Notes under the pieces: model-generated
Told to the model about the DNA's origin: nothing
Seen by the model: the letters and a program-made list of their open reading frames with translations, nothing else
The model's database searches: none
Program-made: the position numbers and the translations under genes
From: Auraticoccus cholistanensis
Lineage (GTDB): Bacteria > Actinomycetota > Actinomycetes > Propionibacteriales > Propionibacteriaceae
Direction of reading: 5' to 3'
Assembly (NCBI RefSeq): GCF_009742705.1
Contig: NZ_WPCU01000001.1
Location: 7,088 to 71,087, forward strand
Length of the DNA: 64,000 bases
Shown here: piece after piece, positions 18,355 to 27,468 of the stretch
Position numbering within the stretch: position 1 is the stretch's first letter
How the letters are laid out: every line of letters begins with the position of its first letter

Positions 18355-19200
18355 TCAGCCGAGCGTCTGCGCGCCGACCACCGACAGCAGCTGGAGCTTC
18401 TCGTGGCTCTCGGTTCCCGGGACCGCGGTGTAGACCAGCAGGCGGTGCGACTGCTCGGGGTCCAGCAGGGTCTGGCAGTGCAGGGTCAGCTCCCCGACCT
18501 CCGGGTGGACGAAGCGCTTGGTGTCCTCGGGCTGCAGCCCCACCTCGTGACGCTCCCAGAGGCGACGCAGCTCCTCGCTGCGCGCCAGGGCCAGCTCGGC
18601 CAGCTGAGCCGCCCGGGAGCCCGGCCCGCGCAGGGTGACGACCTGGCGCAGGTGCGAGGCGTAGAGCCGTGACAGGAACGGGTGGTCCTCGGGCGCGTAG
18701 AGCGCCCGGGCGGCGGGGTCGGTGAACCAGCGGTAGCCCAGGCTGCGGGCGGGCCCGCTGCGGCGGCTGGCGTCACCGGTCAGCGCGACCGCCGGCGGGG
18801 TCTGGCGCAGCGTCTCGCCCAGCTCGGTCACCACCTCCGCCGGGGTGTCGGCCAGCCGGTCGAGGATGCGCAGCAGCCCGGGGCTGATGTGCTCGCTGAC
18901 CGACCCGCGGGCCGGCGGCTGGTGCCCCGCGAGGCGGAAGAGGTGGTCGCGCTCGTCGAGGCCGAGGTGCAGCCCCTGGGCGATGGAGGCCAGCATCTGC
19001 TGCGACGGCTGCGGCCCGCGCTCGCGCTCGAGGCGGGCGTAGTAGTCGGTCGACATGTGGCACAGCGCCGCGACCTCCTCCCGCCGCAGCCCGCTGGTGC
19101 GGCGCCGCTGCCCCCGGGGCAGTCCGACGTCCTCCGGCTGCAGCGCCTCGCGACGGCGGCGCAGGAACTCCGCCAGCCCCGCCCTGTCCCGGTCCACCAC
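18355..19200 (-). CDS. XRE-family regulator with MmyB-like ligand domain
   Basis: The 281-residue protein has an N-terminal helix-turn-helix (about 10-80; [31 protein letters not shown]) and a MmyB-type ligand-binding domain (about 105-275). This family is abundant in actinobacteria and usually sits divergently from a short-chain dehydrogenase that it represses, exactly the layout here. A GTG start lies 7 bases after GGAGAG. Its inducer is unknown. It is convergent with the 5'-nucleotidase gene. Confidence 0.9.
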   Translation of the reverse strand: MVDRDRAGLAEFLRRRREALQPEDVGLPRGQRRRTSGLRREEVAALCHMSTDYYARLERERGPQPSQQMLASIAQGLHLGLDERDHLFRLAGHQPPARGSVSEHISPGLLRILDRLADTPAEVVTELGETLRQTPPAVALTGDASRRSGPARSLGYRWFTDPAARALYAPEDHPFLSRLYASHLRQVVTLRGPGSRAAQLAELALARSEELRRLWERHEVGLQPEDTKRFVHPEVGELTLHCQTLLDPEQSHRLLVYTAVPGTESHEKLQLLSVVGAQTLG

Positions 19201-19398
19201 GGCTCCACTCTCCTTCCGGTGCCCTTCCTACCGCTCTGGCGAGCTCGGAGCCACGACCCGACGATCCCCCCTTCCGCGGCCGCGCCGCCCCGCACCGCCC
19301 AGGGTCGGACCGGGAGGTCCTGGTTGGGCCGCCGCGACGCTCCGAGACTGGCAGCACCGCCGGCGGCCACCGCCGCCCCACACCACCAGGAGCCCGTC

Positions 19399-20349
19399 AT
19401 GCCCCGTCCTGCCCACCTCGCACTGCCCGACCTCACCGGTCGCCGCGCCGTCGTCACCGGAGCCAGCGACGGCATCGGCCTCGGCATCGCCTCGCGGCTC
19501 GCCGCCGCCGGAGCCGAGGTCGTCATCCCCGTCCGCAACCGGGCCAAGGGCGAGGCGGCTGTCGCCCGCATCCGCCGGGACCACCCGGGCGCGACGGTCT
19601 CGACCAGGGAGCTCGACCTGTCCTCCCTCAGCTCGGTCGCCGCGCTGGGGGAGGAGCTGCGGGCCGAGGGCCGGCCGATCCACCTGCTGGTGAACAACGC
19701 GGGGGTGATGACGCCGCCCGAGCGCCGGACCACCGCCGACGGCTTCGAGCTGCAGCTGGGCACGAACCACCTCGGCCACGCGGCGCTCGTCGCGCACCTG
19801 CTGCCGCTGCTGTCCGCGGGCCGGGCCAGGGTCACCGCGCAGGTCAGCGTGGCGGCCCGGAGCGGGCGGATGAACTGGGACGACCTCGGCTGGGAGAGGT
19901 CCTACGACGCCATGGCGGCCTACCGCCAGTCGAAGATCGCGCTCGGCCTCTTCGCCCTCGAGCTCGACCGCCGCAGCCAGGCCGGCGGCTGGGGCATCAG
20001 CAGCAACCTGTCCCACCCCGGCGTCGCCCCCACGAGCCTGCTGTCGGCCCGTCCGGAGCTGGGCCGGCCCCGGGACACCGCGGCGGTCAGGCTCATCCGT
20101 CGGCTGTCGCGGGCGGGCGTCCTGATCGGCACCGCCGACACCGCGGCGCTGCCCGCCCTCTTCGCGGCCACGTCGCCGCAGGCCCGCGGCGGACGGCTCT
20201 ACGGCCCCGACGGACCGGGCCAGCTGGGAGGCCGCCCGGCCGAGCAGCGGCTGTTCCGGCCCCTGCGCGACAGCCAGCAGGCCGAGCGTGTCTGGCGGGT
20301 CTCCGAGGAGCTGGCCGGGATCTCCTTCGCCGCGTCCGCGGGCGCCTGA
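19399..20349 (+). CDS. Short-chain dehydrogenase/reductase (SDR)
   Basis: The 316-residue NAD(P)-dependent oxidoreductase has the cofactor motif TGASDGIG (about 20-27), the NNAGVM motif, and the active-site YRQSK. Its length and layout match the atypical retinol-dehydrogenase-like SDRs often paired with MmyB regulators. The ATG follows AGGAG by 7 bases. The 198-base gap to the divergent regulator should hold both promoters and the operator. Substrate unknown. Confidence 0.9.
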   Translation: MPRPAHLALPDLTGRRAVVTGASDGIGLGIASRLAAAGAEVVIPVRNRAKGEAAVARIRRDHPGATVSTRELDLSSLSSVAALGEELRAEGRPIHLLVNNAGVMTPPERRTTADGFELQLGTNHLGHAALVAHLLPLLSAGRARVTAQVSVAARSGRMNWDDLGWERSYDAMAAYRQSKIALGLFALELDRRSQAGGWGISSNLSHPGVAPTSLLSARPELGRPRDTAAVRLIRRLSRAGVLIGTADTAALPALFAATSPQARGGRLYGPDGPGQLGGRPAEQRLFRPLRDSQQAERVWRVSEELAGISFAASAGA

Positions 20350-20476
20350 GCGACCGGAGGCCCGACGTCGTACGACCACGGTCCGAGGACGCGGCCGGGG
20401 CGGAACGCGTCGTCACCGGTGCCCGTTCTGACCTGCGAGACCACCCACCTGAACCGTCGAAGGGGACCGGCACCCG

Positions 20477-20986
20477 ATGGCATCCCGCACCACGCAGGCC
20501 AGCACCGGCCGGGCCCGCCGGCCGTCCCCGGTGTCGGTCCCGTTCGCGGCGGCGGGTGTGCTGTACCTCGCCCTGGTGGCCTACCTGACCCTCGGCGCGG
20601 TGCCCTGGGCGGCGGCGACGAACGAGGCTCCGGGCGGGGTGCTGTCGCCGCGGACGTGGCTGGACCCGGGGACGTGGAGGTCGGGCGGGGCGGCCGAGTT
20701 CGTGGCCAACATCTTCCTCTTCGTGCCGATCGGCGTGCTGCTGCGGCTGGGACTCCGTCGGCTGCGGGCGGTGTCCGCCGTCCTCGTCGCGGTCCTGGTC
20801 ACCGTCGCCATCGAGGTGGTGCAGATCCCGCTCGACCGGGTCTCCGACCCCCGCGACCTGGTCGCCAACACCCTGGGTGCGCTGGTCGGCACGGCGCTCA
20901 CCGCCCGACGACGGGTCCGGGGACCGGGTGAGGCCGCCCGGCCCGCATCGATGAGAACGGCCGGCGGTCCGGGTCACTCTCTGTGA
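20477..20986 (+). CDS. VanZ-like membrane protein
   Basis: The 169-residue protein has four probable membrane helices. It carries the VanZ-like signature NIFLFVPIG in helix 2 and IEVVQIPLDRVSDPRDLVANTLGALVGT before the last helix. VanZ-like proteins affect teicoplanin resistance in enterococci, but most actinobacterial members have no known role. AAGGGGA precedes the ATG. It stands as a single gene. Confidence 0.85.
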   Translation: MASRTTQASTGRARRPSPVSVPFAAAGVLYLALVAYLTLGAVPWAAATNEAPGGVLSPRTWLDPGTWRSGGAAEFVANIFLFVPIGVLLRLGLRRLRAVSAVLVAVLVTVAIEVVQIPLDRVSDPRDLVANTLGALVGTALTARRRVRGPGEAARPASMRTAGGPGHSL

Positions 20987-21031
20987 CGGGCCCGACCACC
21001 GGGGCCGCAGGCGCCGACGCGAGGAGCACCG

Positions 21032-21706
21032 ATGTCACGCACCAGGGTCCACAACTTCTCCATCTCGCTCGACGGGTTCGCCACCGGGGAGCCGCAGTCC
21101 CTCGAGGCACCCTTCGGCCATGCCGGGGAGCGCCTGCACGAGTGGATGTTCGCCACCCGCTTCTGGGCGGCGCAGGGGGACGGCTCGGAGGGGGTCGGGT
21201 CAGGGGAAGTCGGCTCCGTGGGGGTCGACCACGCCTTCGCGGCGCAGCACGGCCTCGGGTTCGGCGCCGAGATCATGGGGGCCAACAAGTTCGGCCCGCC
21301 GGGATGGCAGGACGACCCGGACTGGAGGGGCTGGTGGGGGCCCAACCCGCCGTTCCGCACGCCGACCTTCGTGCTCACCCACCGGCCGCGACCGCCGATG
21401 GAGATGGAGGGCGGCACCACCTTCTACTTCCTCGACGCGTCCCCCGCCGACGCGCTCGCGGCCGCCCGGGCAGCGGCCGGCGGCCAGGACGTCCGCATCG
21501 GCGGGGGCGCGGCCGTCGTGCGGGACTTCCTCGCCGCCGGGCTGGTCGACCACGCCCACCTGGTCCAGGTGCCGATCGTGCTCGGCCGCGGCTCCCGCGT
21601 CTGGGACGGCCTGGAGGGTCTCGAGGACGGCTACGCCGTCGAGGCCGTCCCGTCCCCCAGCGGCGTCGTCCACCTCACCCTCACCCGCCGGGTGCCACGC
21701 GCCTGA
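21032..21706 (+). CDS. Dihydrofolate reductase-like (RibD C-terminal) protein
   Basis: This 224-residue protein belongs to the DHFR/RibD-C superfamily: SISLDGFATG at the N-terminus, EIMGANKFGPPGW in place of the cofactor loop, and IGGGAAVVRDFLAAGLVDHAHLVQVPIVLGRG near the C-terminus. Members of this actinobacterial group bind NADPH or flavin-like ligands and their substrates are mostly unknown. GAGGAG lies 6 bases before the ATG. It is not obviously linked to its neighbours. Confidence 0.88.
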   Translation: MSRTRVHNFSISLDGFATGEPQSLEAPFGHAGERLHEWMFATRFWAAQGDGSEGVGSGEVGSVGVDHAFAAQHGLGFGAEIMGANKFGPPGWQDDPDWRGWWGPNPPFRTPTFVLTHRPRPPMEMEGGTTFYFLDASPADALAAARAAAGGQDVRIGGGAAVVRDFLAAGLVDHAHLVQVPIVLGRGSRVWDGLEGLEDGYAVEAVPSPSGVVHLTLTRRVPRA

Positions 21707-21748
21707 CGCCCGGCCAGCAGGCAGCCGGCCGGTCCCGCTCGGTCCTGC

Positions 21749-22588
21749 TCAGCCGCGCCCGAGCACCTCCGCGACGGCGTCGGCGAACTCGCGCTCGGAG
21801 TCGTCCTGCGGGGCGTAGCCGACCACCCGGCGGGCGTTGGCGGTGCTCCAGAAGGTGCGGGCGTTGCCCGAGACGCCGTAGAAGATCTGGAACGGCACCC
21901 CGTGCTCGTCGGCCACCGACCCCGCCTCGATCGACCTCACGTACAGCTGCTGCAGGTCGCGGGGGCTGACCCAGCCGGTGAGGTCGCGGACGAAGTCCTG
22001 GGCCGGGCGGTCGACGAAGTCCTCGGCGCGGATCGGCCGCGGGGCCACGATGCGGATCTGGACGTTCTCCAGCACCGGGCCCACCTGGCCGGTGGCGTAG
22101 AGGAAGCCCATCGACTCGTAGGCCACCTTGGCCCACCCGTACCAGGTGTCGGGCCGGGGGTAGTCCTCCGGCCCGACCCGGTCGATCCGGCCCTCGCGCC
22201 AGGGCCGCTCGTACCACTTGCTGGCCTGGTTCGTGCTGGTCACGACGAGCCGGCGGACGCCGGCGGCCTGCGCCGCCTCGTAGACGCGGGCCGCCATGTC
22301 GACGTTGCGCCGCTCCGCCGCGTAGGTCGGCGTGCCCTGCGGCTTGAGGTGGCCGGCGTGCACCACCGCGTCGGCGCCCCGGCAGAGCTCGCCGAACCGG
22401 TCGCCGGGGTCGTCGAGCAGGTCCAGCACCTGCACGCCGGCGACCGGACGACCGTCGCGGTCGTGGTCGCGGACGTCGACCAGCACGAGGTCGTAGCGCT
22501 CGCGGAAGGCCGGCAGCAGCTGGCCGGCGATGTAGCCGGTGGCGCCGGTGAGCACGACGCGACGGCGGTTGGGGGGTGTGGGCTCCAT
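21749..22588 (-). CDS. NAD-dependent epimerase/dehydratase, uronate-dehydrogenase-like
   Basis: The 279-residue extended SDR has the Rossmann motif TGATGYIAG (about 14-22) and the catalytic pair in YGWAK (about 149-153), with TSTNQAS as the Ser/Thr segment. The overall look (VVHAGHLKPQG, short C-terminal domain) resembles uronate dehydrogenases, which oxidise hexuronates to lactones. That would suit the nearby uronate module, but it is divergent from a DUF1905 gene and not in that operon, so the substrate is uncertain. Confidence 0.85.
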   Translation of the reverse strand: MEPTPPNRRRVVLTGATGYIAGQLLPAFRERYDLVLVDVRDHDRDGRPVAGVQVLDLLDDPGDRFGELCRGADAVVHAGHLKPQGTPTYAAERRNVDMAARVYEAAQAAGVRRLVVTSTNQASKWYERPWREGRIDRVGPEDYPRPDTWYGWAKVAYESMGFLYATGQVGPVLENVQIRIVAPRPIRAEDFVDRPAQDFVRDLTGWVSPRDLQQLYVRSIEAGSVADEHGVPFQIFYGVSGNARTFWSTANARRVVGYAPQDDSEREFADAVAEVLGRG

Positions 22589-22647
22589 GGTCGGACTCTA
22601 GGCCGCGGTGCTCCCGCAGCGGCCCCGGCCTGCAGCAGACTGGCGGC

Positions 22648-22941
22648 GTGGAGTTCGAGTTCTCCGAACGGGTCTTCCAGTGGCGCGGCCCGGCCCCCTA
22701 CTACTACGTCGCCGTGCCCGAGGACGAGAGCGCGGTCATCCAGGACAACGCGCCGCTGCTGACCTACGGCTGGGGCGTCATCCCGGTCCGGGTCCGGATC
22801 GGCGGCACGACCTGGGAGACGTCGCTGTTCCCCAAGGACGGCCGCTACCTGGTGCCGCTGAAGGTCGTGGTCCGCCGCGCGGAGGGCATCGACGACGGCG
22901 ACCTGGTGGACGTCCACCTGCGCGCCGAGCCGCGCGGCTGA
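22648..22941 (+). CDS. DUF1905 domain protein
   Basis: This small protein (97 residues from a GTG start) is a single DUF1905 barrel: FEFSERVFQWRGPAPYYYVAVPE at the N-terminus, YGWGVIPVRVRIGGTTWETSLFPKDGRYLVPLK in the middle. The function of the family is unknown. An upstream ATG would give a 24-residue extension without homology to the domain. Its divergent neighbour starts 59 bases away. Confidence 0.85.
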   Translation: MEFEFSERVFQWRGPAPYYYVAVPEDESAVIQDNAPLLTYGWGVIPVRVRIGGTTWETSLFPKDGRYLVPLKVVVRRAEGIDDGDLVDVHLRAEPRG

Positions 22942-22958
22942 CCGCCGCGGCCCGGCCG

Positions 22959-23738
22959 TCAGCGCGCCAGCCAGCCGCCGTCCACCGCCAGCAGCGTGCC
23001 GTGCACGTAGTCCGAGGCCGACGAGGCCAGGAAGACCGCCGCCCCGGCCAGGTCCGCCGGGTCGCCCCAGCGCCCGGCGGGGATGCGGGCCAGCAGCTCC
23101 GCGCTGCGCACCGGGTCCTCGCGCAGCGCGGTGTTGTTGTCGGTGGCGATGTAGCCGGGGACGATCGCGTTGACGTTGACGCCCCGGCCGGCCCACTCGT
23201 TCGCCAGCGCCCGCGTCAGCCCGGCGATGCCGTGCTTGGCGGCGGCGTAGCCGGGCACGGTGATGCCGCCCTGGAAGCTCAGCAGCGAGGCGGTGAAGAT
23301 CACCTTGCCCGACCCCCGCTCCAGCATCGGCCGGGCCAGCTGCTGGGTCAGCGCGAACTGGCTGCTGAGGTCGACCTGCAGCACCTCGTCCCAGTCGGCG
23401 AGCGGGTGCTCGGCCGCGGGCGCCCGGCGGATCGTGCCGGCGTTGTTGACCAGGATGTCCACGCCCGGCCGGCGTTCGGCCATCCGCTCGCCCAGCTCCA
23501 GCACCGCGTCGCGGTCGGTGAAGTCGACCTGGGCCACCTCGCAGCGGCGGCCGAGCGCGGTGACCCGCCGCTCCACCTCGCTGCCCGGACCGAGCGTGGC
23601 GCTGACCGCGACCACGTCGGCGCCGGCCGCCGCCAGCCCCTCGGCGACGGCCAGCCCGATGCCGCGGCTGGCCCCCGTCACCAGGGCCGTCCGGCCGGTC
23701 AGGTCGAAGGGGCTGCGCCCCACCGGCTGCCCGCTCAC
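22959..23738 (-). CDS. kduD: 2-dehydro-3-deoxy-D-gluconate 5-dehydrogenase (KduD)
   Basis: This 259-residue SDR reduces 2,5-diketo-3-deoxygluconate to 2-keto-3-deoxygluconate with NAD(P)H, in the breakdown of unsaturated uronates. It has TGASRGIG (21-28), the active-site Ser151, and YAAAK (Y164, K168). KduD-like blocks VNNAGTIRRAPA and NVNAIVPGYIATDNN are clear. The GTG start overlaps the stop of kduI by four bases, so translation is coupled and the pair works as a unit. Pectin, alginate-like or glycosaminoglycan uronates would all feed this step. Confidence 0.92.
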   Translation of the reverse strand: MSGQPVGRSPFDLTGRTALVTGASRGIGLAVAEGLAAAGADVVAVSATLGPGSEVERRVTALGRRCEVAQVDFTDRDAVLELGERMAERRPGVDILVNNAGTIRRAPAAEHPLADWDEVLQVDLSSQFALTQQLARPMLERGSGKVIFTASLLSFQGGITVPGYAAAKHGIAGLTRALANEWAGRGVNVNAIVPGYIATDNNTALREDPVRSAELLARIPAGRWGDPADLAGAAVFLASSASDYVHGTLLAVDGGWLAR

Positions 23739-24550
23739 CGCAGCTCCGCCACGTCGACCGGGTGCATGTCGGCGTAGTCCTGGTTCTCCCCGGCCATCGC
23801 CCACACGAAGGAGTACGCGCTCGTGCCGACGCCGGTGTGCACCGACCAGCCGGGGCTGACCACCGCCTGGTCGTCGGCGACGACGAGCGAGCGGGTGGCG
23901 TCCGGCGGACCCGCCAGGTGCACCACCCGCCCGCTGGTCCCCAGCCCGGTGTAGAGGTAGACCTCGGTGCGCCGGGCGTGGGTGTGGCAGGGCATCGTGT
24001 TCCAGACGCTGCCGGGGGCCAGCGTGGTGATGCCGAGCACGAGGTTGGCCGAGGCGATGCCGTCGGCGTGCACGTAGCGCCGGATGGTGCGCACGTTGGC
24101 CTGCTCCGGCTCGCCGAGGTCGGCGGCGAAGACCTCGTCGCGGCGTCCCACCCGGGTGGGGTGGTCGGCGTGCGCGGGGGCGGAGACCAGGTAGGCCCGG
24201 CCGGTGCCGGCGACCGTGATGTCGGAGGTGCCCCGGCCGACGTACAGGACGTCCAGCTCGTCCAGCCCGTGCTCCTCGCCGTCGCAGTCGACGGTCAGCC
24301 GGCCTCCCAGGCACACCACCGCCAGCTCACGGCGCGAGCACAGCGCCTCGGCCGCCAGCAGCTCCGGCGGCGCCAGCCGGATCAGGTCGTCGGTCAGGAC
24401 CAGCCCGCCGAGCAGCAGCCGGTCGTCGGCGGCGTGGGCCCAGGTGACCTGGCCGGGCACGAACAGCTCCTCGACGAGGAACCGCTCCCGCAGGGCGGTG
24501 GTGTCGAGCCGGGCGAAGTCGTCGGGGTGGGTGGCGGGCAGGGTGCGCAC
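23735..24550 (-). CDS. kduI: 5-dehydro-4-deoxy-D-glucuronate isomerase (KduI)
   Basis: The 271-residue cupin isomerase converts 5-keto-4-deoxyuronate to 2,5-diketo-3-deoxygluconate, the substrate of KduD. The metal ligands are visible as H189, H191 and E196 (CHTHARRTEVYLY) and H238 (WSVHTGVG), the spacing found in E. coli KduI. The protein is cytoplasmic. It is followed by kduD with overlap and preceded 27 bases upstream by the dehydratase gene. No unsaturated glucuronyl hydrolase, KDG kinase or KDPG aldolase is present in the window. Confidence 0.93.
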   Translation of the reverse strand: MRTLPATHPDDFARLDTTALRERFLVEELFVPGQVTWAHAADDRLLLGGLVLTDDLIRLAPPELLAAEALCSRRELAVVCLGGRLTVDCDGEEHGLDELDVLYVGRGTSDITVAGTGRAYLVSAPAHADHPTRVGRRDEVFAADLGEPEQANVRTIRRYVHADGIASANLVLGITTLAPGSVWNTMPCHTHARRTEVYLYTGLGTSGRVVHLAGPPDATRSLVVADDQAVVSPGWSVHTGVGTSAYSFVWAMAGENQDYADMHPVDVAELR

Positions 24551-24577
24551 GCGGCAGCTCCTCGGGGTGGGGGGTGG

Positions 24578-25663
24578 TCAGGGCGTCGGGACGGGCAGGC
24601 CGAAGCCGGGCCGGTCGGGCACGGTGAGGTGGCCCTCGGCGAACAGGTAGGCCGAGGTGTCGACGCCGTCGGTGGTCCCGGGCACGCCCTCGACGATGTC
24701 GACGTTGCCGAGTCCGGCGGCGAGCTGGGCGGCGTACAGCGTCTTCAGCGGACGTCCCCAGGCGTGCGGGGAGGCCTTCACGCCCAGCTGCACGAGCTCC
24801 GGCATCAGCGCCCGCCAGCGGCTGAGCCCGTAGGACATGACGTCCATCAGCAGCACGTCGACGTGACCGCGGCCGGCCACGGGCAGCAGGGCGTCCACGT
24901 CGGGGGAGGTCTCGCCCTCCGCGATCCGGGTGCTGGGGCTCACCTCGTCCAGGTGGCGGCGCAGCGCGGCGAGGTCGTCGGCGTCGTCGAGGAACGGCTC
25001 CTCCACCCAGTACAGGTCCAGGTCGGCGACGGCGTCGACGTACTGGCAGAACCCGCGCAGGTCGTAGCCGTCGTTGGCGTCGACCAGGATCTTGGCGTCG
25101 GGGTAGGCCTCGCGCACCGCCCGGGTCACCTCGATGTCGCGCGGGTCGCCCTCGTGGCGGGGCATCCAGCGGTTGCCGCGGCCGATCTTCAGCTTGAACC
25201 CGCGGTAGCCCAGGGCGTGGTCGTCGAGGCAGTTCTGCAGCGTGACCGCCACCCCGCGGGGCGCGTCCTCGGGGTCGAGGTCGTCGAAGTAGATGGCGCC
25301 GTCGTAGAGCTCCACCGTCGGCTGGCCGTGGTCGCCGAGCAGGGCGTGCACCGGGACGTCCTCGACCACGCCGAGCAGGTCGTGCAGGGCGATGTCGAGC
25401 CAGCGGTGCTCCTCGGAGCGGACGCCGGTGGCCGGGTCGAGCAGCTCCGACAGCGACCGGCCGACGGCGGCGTCGACGTCCCCGCCGGCGCCCTCGACCA
25501 GCCCCCAGCCGACGGCTCCGGAGTCGGTGCGCAGCACGGCGACCTGCGACTCCCCGCCGGAGCCGTGGCTGCCCAGCCGGGCGTTGCGGCCGACGGTGCG
25601 GGGGTAGCGGGTGGGCAGGGCGTGGAGGTCGATCGAGGTGATGGTCGGGTCGGACCGGGACAC
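24578..25663 (-). CDS. Mandelate racemase/enolase-family dehydratase
   Basis: The 361-residue protein is an enolase-superfamily acid-sugar enzyme. Its barrel carries KLK (157-159), metal ligands D195 (VDAND), E221 (WVEEPF) and E249 (AEGETS), and H300 (SPHAWG) as likely general base. These features fit sugar-acid dehydratases such as fuconate or galactarate dehydratase types. The exact substrate cannot be read. The GTG start has TGAGGAG 5 bases upstream. Placed between an IclR regulator and kduI, it probably dehydrates an aldonate or uronate made by the same pathway. Confidence 0.88.
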   Translation of the reverse strand: MSRSDPTITSIDLHALPTRYPRTVGRNARLGSHGSGGESQVAVLRTDSGAVGWGLVEGAGGDVDAAVGRSLSELLDPATGVRSEEHRWLDIALHDLLGVVEDVPVHALLGDHGQPTVELYDGAIYFDDLDPEDAPRGVAVTLQNCLDDHALGYRGFKLKIGRGNRWMPRHEGDPRDIEVTRAVREAYPDAKILVDANDGYDLRGFCQYVDAVADLDLYWVEEPFLDDADDLAALRRHLDEVSPSTRIAEGETSPDVDALLPVAGRGHVDVLLMDVMSYGLSRWRALMPELVQLGVKASPHAWGRPLKTLYAAQLAAGLGNVDIVEGVPGTTDGVDTSAYLFAEGHLTVPDRPGFGLPVPTP

Positions 25664-25729
25664 AGGTGCTCCTCAGGCGTGGCGGTGGGGTCGGGCAGGG
25701 TTCGGGGGCGGGCAGGGTTCGGGGACGGG

Positions 25730-26512
25730 TCAGCGGGACGGGCGGGGTGGCGGGCAGCCGAGGCTGCTGGAGATGGCACGGGCGGTGGCCACGACGGCCT
25801 CGATGATCGAGGTCTCGGCGGCGAGGATGCGGTCCCTCGGGCCGGCGACGCTGATGGCGGCCACCGGACGCCGGGAGGCGTCGCGGATCGGGGCGGCCAG
25901 GCAGCGCACGCCCGGCTCCCGCTCGGAGTCGTCGATCGCGTAGCCGTGCTCGCGGGCCCGCTCGACGGCGGCCAGCACGGCGGGCACGGTGGTCAGCGTG
26001 GTGGGGGTGTAGCCGACGAGGTCCAGGCCCGCGACGATCTCCTCGGCCTCGGCGGCCGGCAGCGCCGACAGGTAGGCCTTGCCCAGACCGGAGGCGTGCA
26101 GCGGCGCCCGGCTGCCCAGCTTGGACGACACCTTGACCACCTGCGGGCCGACCTCCTGCATCACGTAGGCCATCTCGATCCCCTCGGGGACGGCGACGAA
26201 GGCCGTCTCCTCGGTGTCCTCGACCAGGGCCCGCAGGTGGTCGGGGGTGACCTTGAACAGGTCCAGCCCCTCCAGCGCCTGCAGCCCGACGCGGATGGCT
26301 ACCGGCCCGAGCCGCAGGTGGTTCTCGCCGGCCTCGGCGAGGTAGCCCCGCTCGCGCAGCTGGCCGACGATGCGGTAGCCGGCGCTGCGGCTCAGCCCCA
26401 GGGCCGCGCACAGGTCGCTCATCGACCCGCGCTCCACCTCGGCCACCCACTCCAGGATGTCCAGACCACGGGCCAAGGTGCCGGCCGACGTCGTGCTCGC
26501 CTCGGTGCTCAT
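25730..26512 (-). CDS. IclR-family transcriptional regulator
   Basis: The 260-residue protein has an N-terminal winged helix (about 10-70; TLARGLDILEWVAEVERGSMSDLCAALGLSRSAGYRIVGQLRERGYL) and an IclR effector domain (about 85-250). IclR proteins often control uronate and aromatic catabolism and bind short odd-centred palindromes. One such palindrome lies before the binding-protein gene of this operon. The frame extends 17 codons upstream, but ATG 26512 is favoured by GGGAG/CGGAG just before it. It sits inside the operon between permease and dehydratase. Confidence 0.88.
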   Translation of the reverse strand: MSTEASTTSAGTLARGLDILEWVAEVERGSMSDLCAALGLSRSAGYRIVGQLRERGYLAEAGENHLRLGPVAIRVGLQALEGLDLFKVTPDHLRALVEDTEETAFVAVPEGIEMAYVMQEVGPQVVKVSSKLGSRAPLHASGLGKAYLSALPAAEAEEIVAGLDLVGYTPTTLTTVPAVLAAVERAREHGYAIDDSEREPGVRCLAAPIRDASRRPVAAISVAGPRDRILAAETSIIEAVVATARAISSSLGCPPPRPSR

Positions 26513-26567
26513 CTCCGAATTCTCCCCCAGCGTGCGCGGGGGCCCGGTGGCAGCGGTCTCCACGCCG

Positions 26568-27467
26568 TCAGCCCTTCAGCCCGGACCGGGCGACACCGGC
26601 GATGACGTAGCGCTGCACGAAGGCGAACAGGATCAGCACCGGGATGCTGGCCAGCGCGGCGCCGGCCATGATCGCCGGGTAGTCGGTGGCGTAGGAGCCG
26701 CGCAGCGTGGACAGCCCCGCCGGCAGGGTGAGGTTCTCGGGGTTGAACAGCACGTACAGCGGCCAGAGGAAGTCGTTCCAGCTGCCCAGGAAGGACAGCA
26801 CGCCGAGGGTGGCGAGCGGGGCCTTGGACAGCGGCAGCACCACCCGGGTGAAGATCTGGAAGCGGTTGGCGCCGTCGATCAGCGCGGCCTCCTCCAGCGC
26901 CTCGGGCAGCGAGGCGAAGAACTGCCGCAGGAAGAAGACACCGAACGCGCTGGCCGCGCCGGGCACCACCAGGGCCCAGATGCTGTCCAGCCAGTCCAGC
27001 TGGTCCACGATCAGGTAGTTCGGCATCAGGAAGACGAACCCGGGCACGAAGAGCGTGGCGATGATGAGCGCGAAGACCACGTTGCGTCCCCGGAAGTGCA
27101 TCCGGGCCAGCGGGTAGGCCGCGGCGGAGGCGGTGACGAGCACCAGCACGGTGTGCAGCACCGCCACCAGCACCGAGTTGGCCAGCCACCGCAGCACCGG
27201 GGCCTGGGCGTCGGCGAACAGCGAGGTGTAGCCCTCCACCGACGGCTCCGGCGGGATCCACTGCGGGGGCATCGCGGTGGCGTCCCCGGTGGTCTTGAAC
27301 GAGGTGGACAGCATCCACAGCAGCGGCGCGACGATGATCACCGACAGGATCAGCAGCGCGGCGTAGAGCAGCAGCGTGCCGGTCAGGCCGCGGGGACGTC
27401 GTCGGGTCGGGGCGGCCGGGGCGGTCTCGGGGGTGAGGGTGGGACGGTCGACGGTGAGGGTCGCCAC
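26568..27467 (-). CDS. CUT1 sugar ABC transporter permease (MalG type)
   Basis: This 299-residue membrane subunit has six predicted helices and the EAA loop EEAALIDGANRFQIFTRVVLPLS. The C-terminal tail VIAGVARSGLKG is typical. The GTG start lies one base beyond the stop of its partner permease. The module it belongs to should import a uronate-containing oligosaccharide or sugar acid, judged from kduI/kduD downstream. Confidence 0.92.
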   Translation of the reverse strand: MATLTVDRPTLTPETAPAAPTRRRPRGLTGTLLLYAALLILSVIIVAPLLWMLSTSFKTTGDATAMPPQWIPPEPSVEGYTSLFADAQAPVLRWLANSVLVAVLHTVLVLVTASAAAYPLARMHFRGRNVVFALIIATLFVPGFVFLMPNYLIVDQLDWLDSIWALVVPGAASAFGVFFLRQFFASLPEALEEAALIDGANRFQIFTRVVLPLSKAPLATLGVLSFLGSWNDFLWPLYVLFNPENLTLPAGLSTLRGSYATDYPAIMAGAALASIPVLILFAFVQRYVIAGVARSGLKG

Positions 27468-27468
27468 G

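Noticed and set aside
23762-26605. A 947-codon open frame on the plus strand across kduI, dehydratase and IclR genes
   Set aside because: It crosses three well-supported minus-strand genes and has no recognisable domain; a frame without stops is expected at this GC content.
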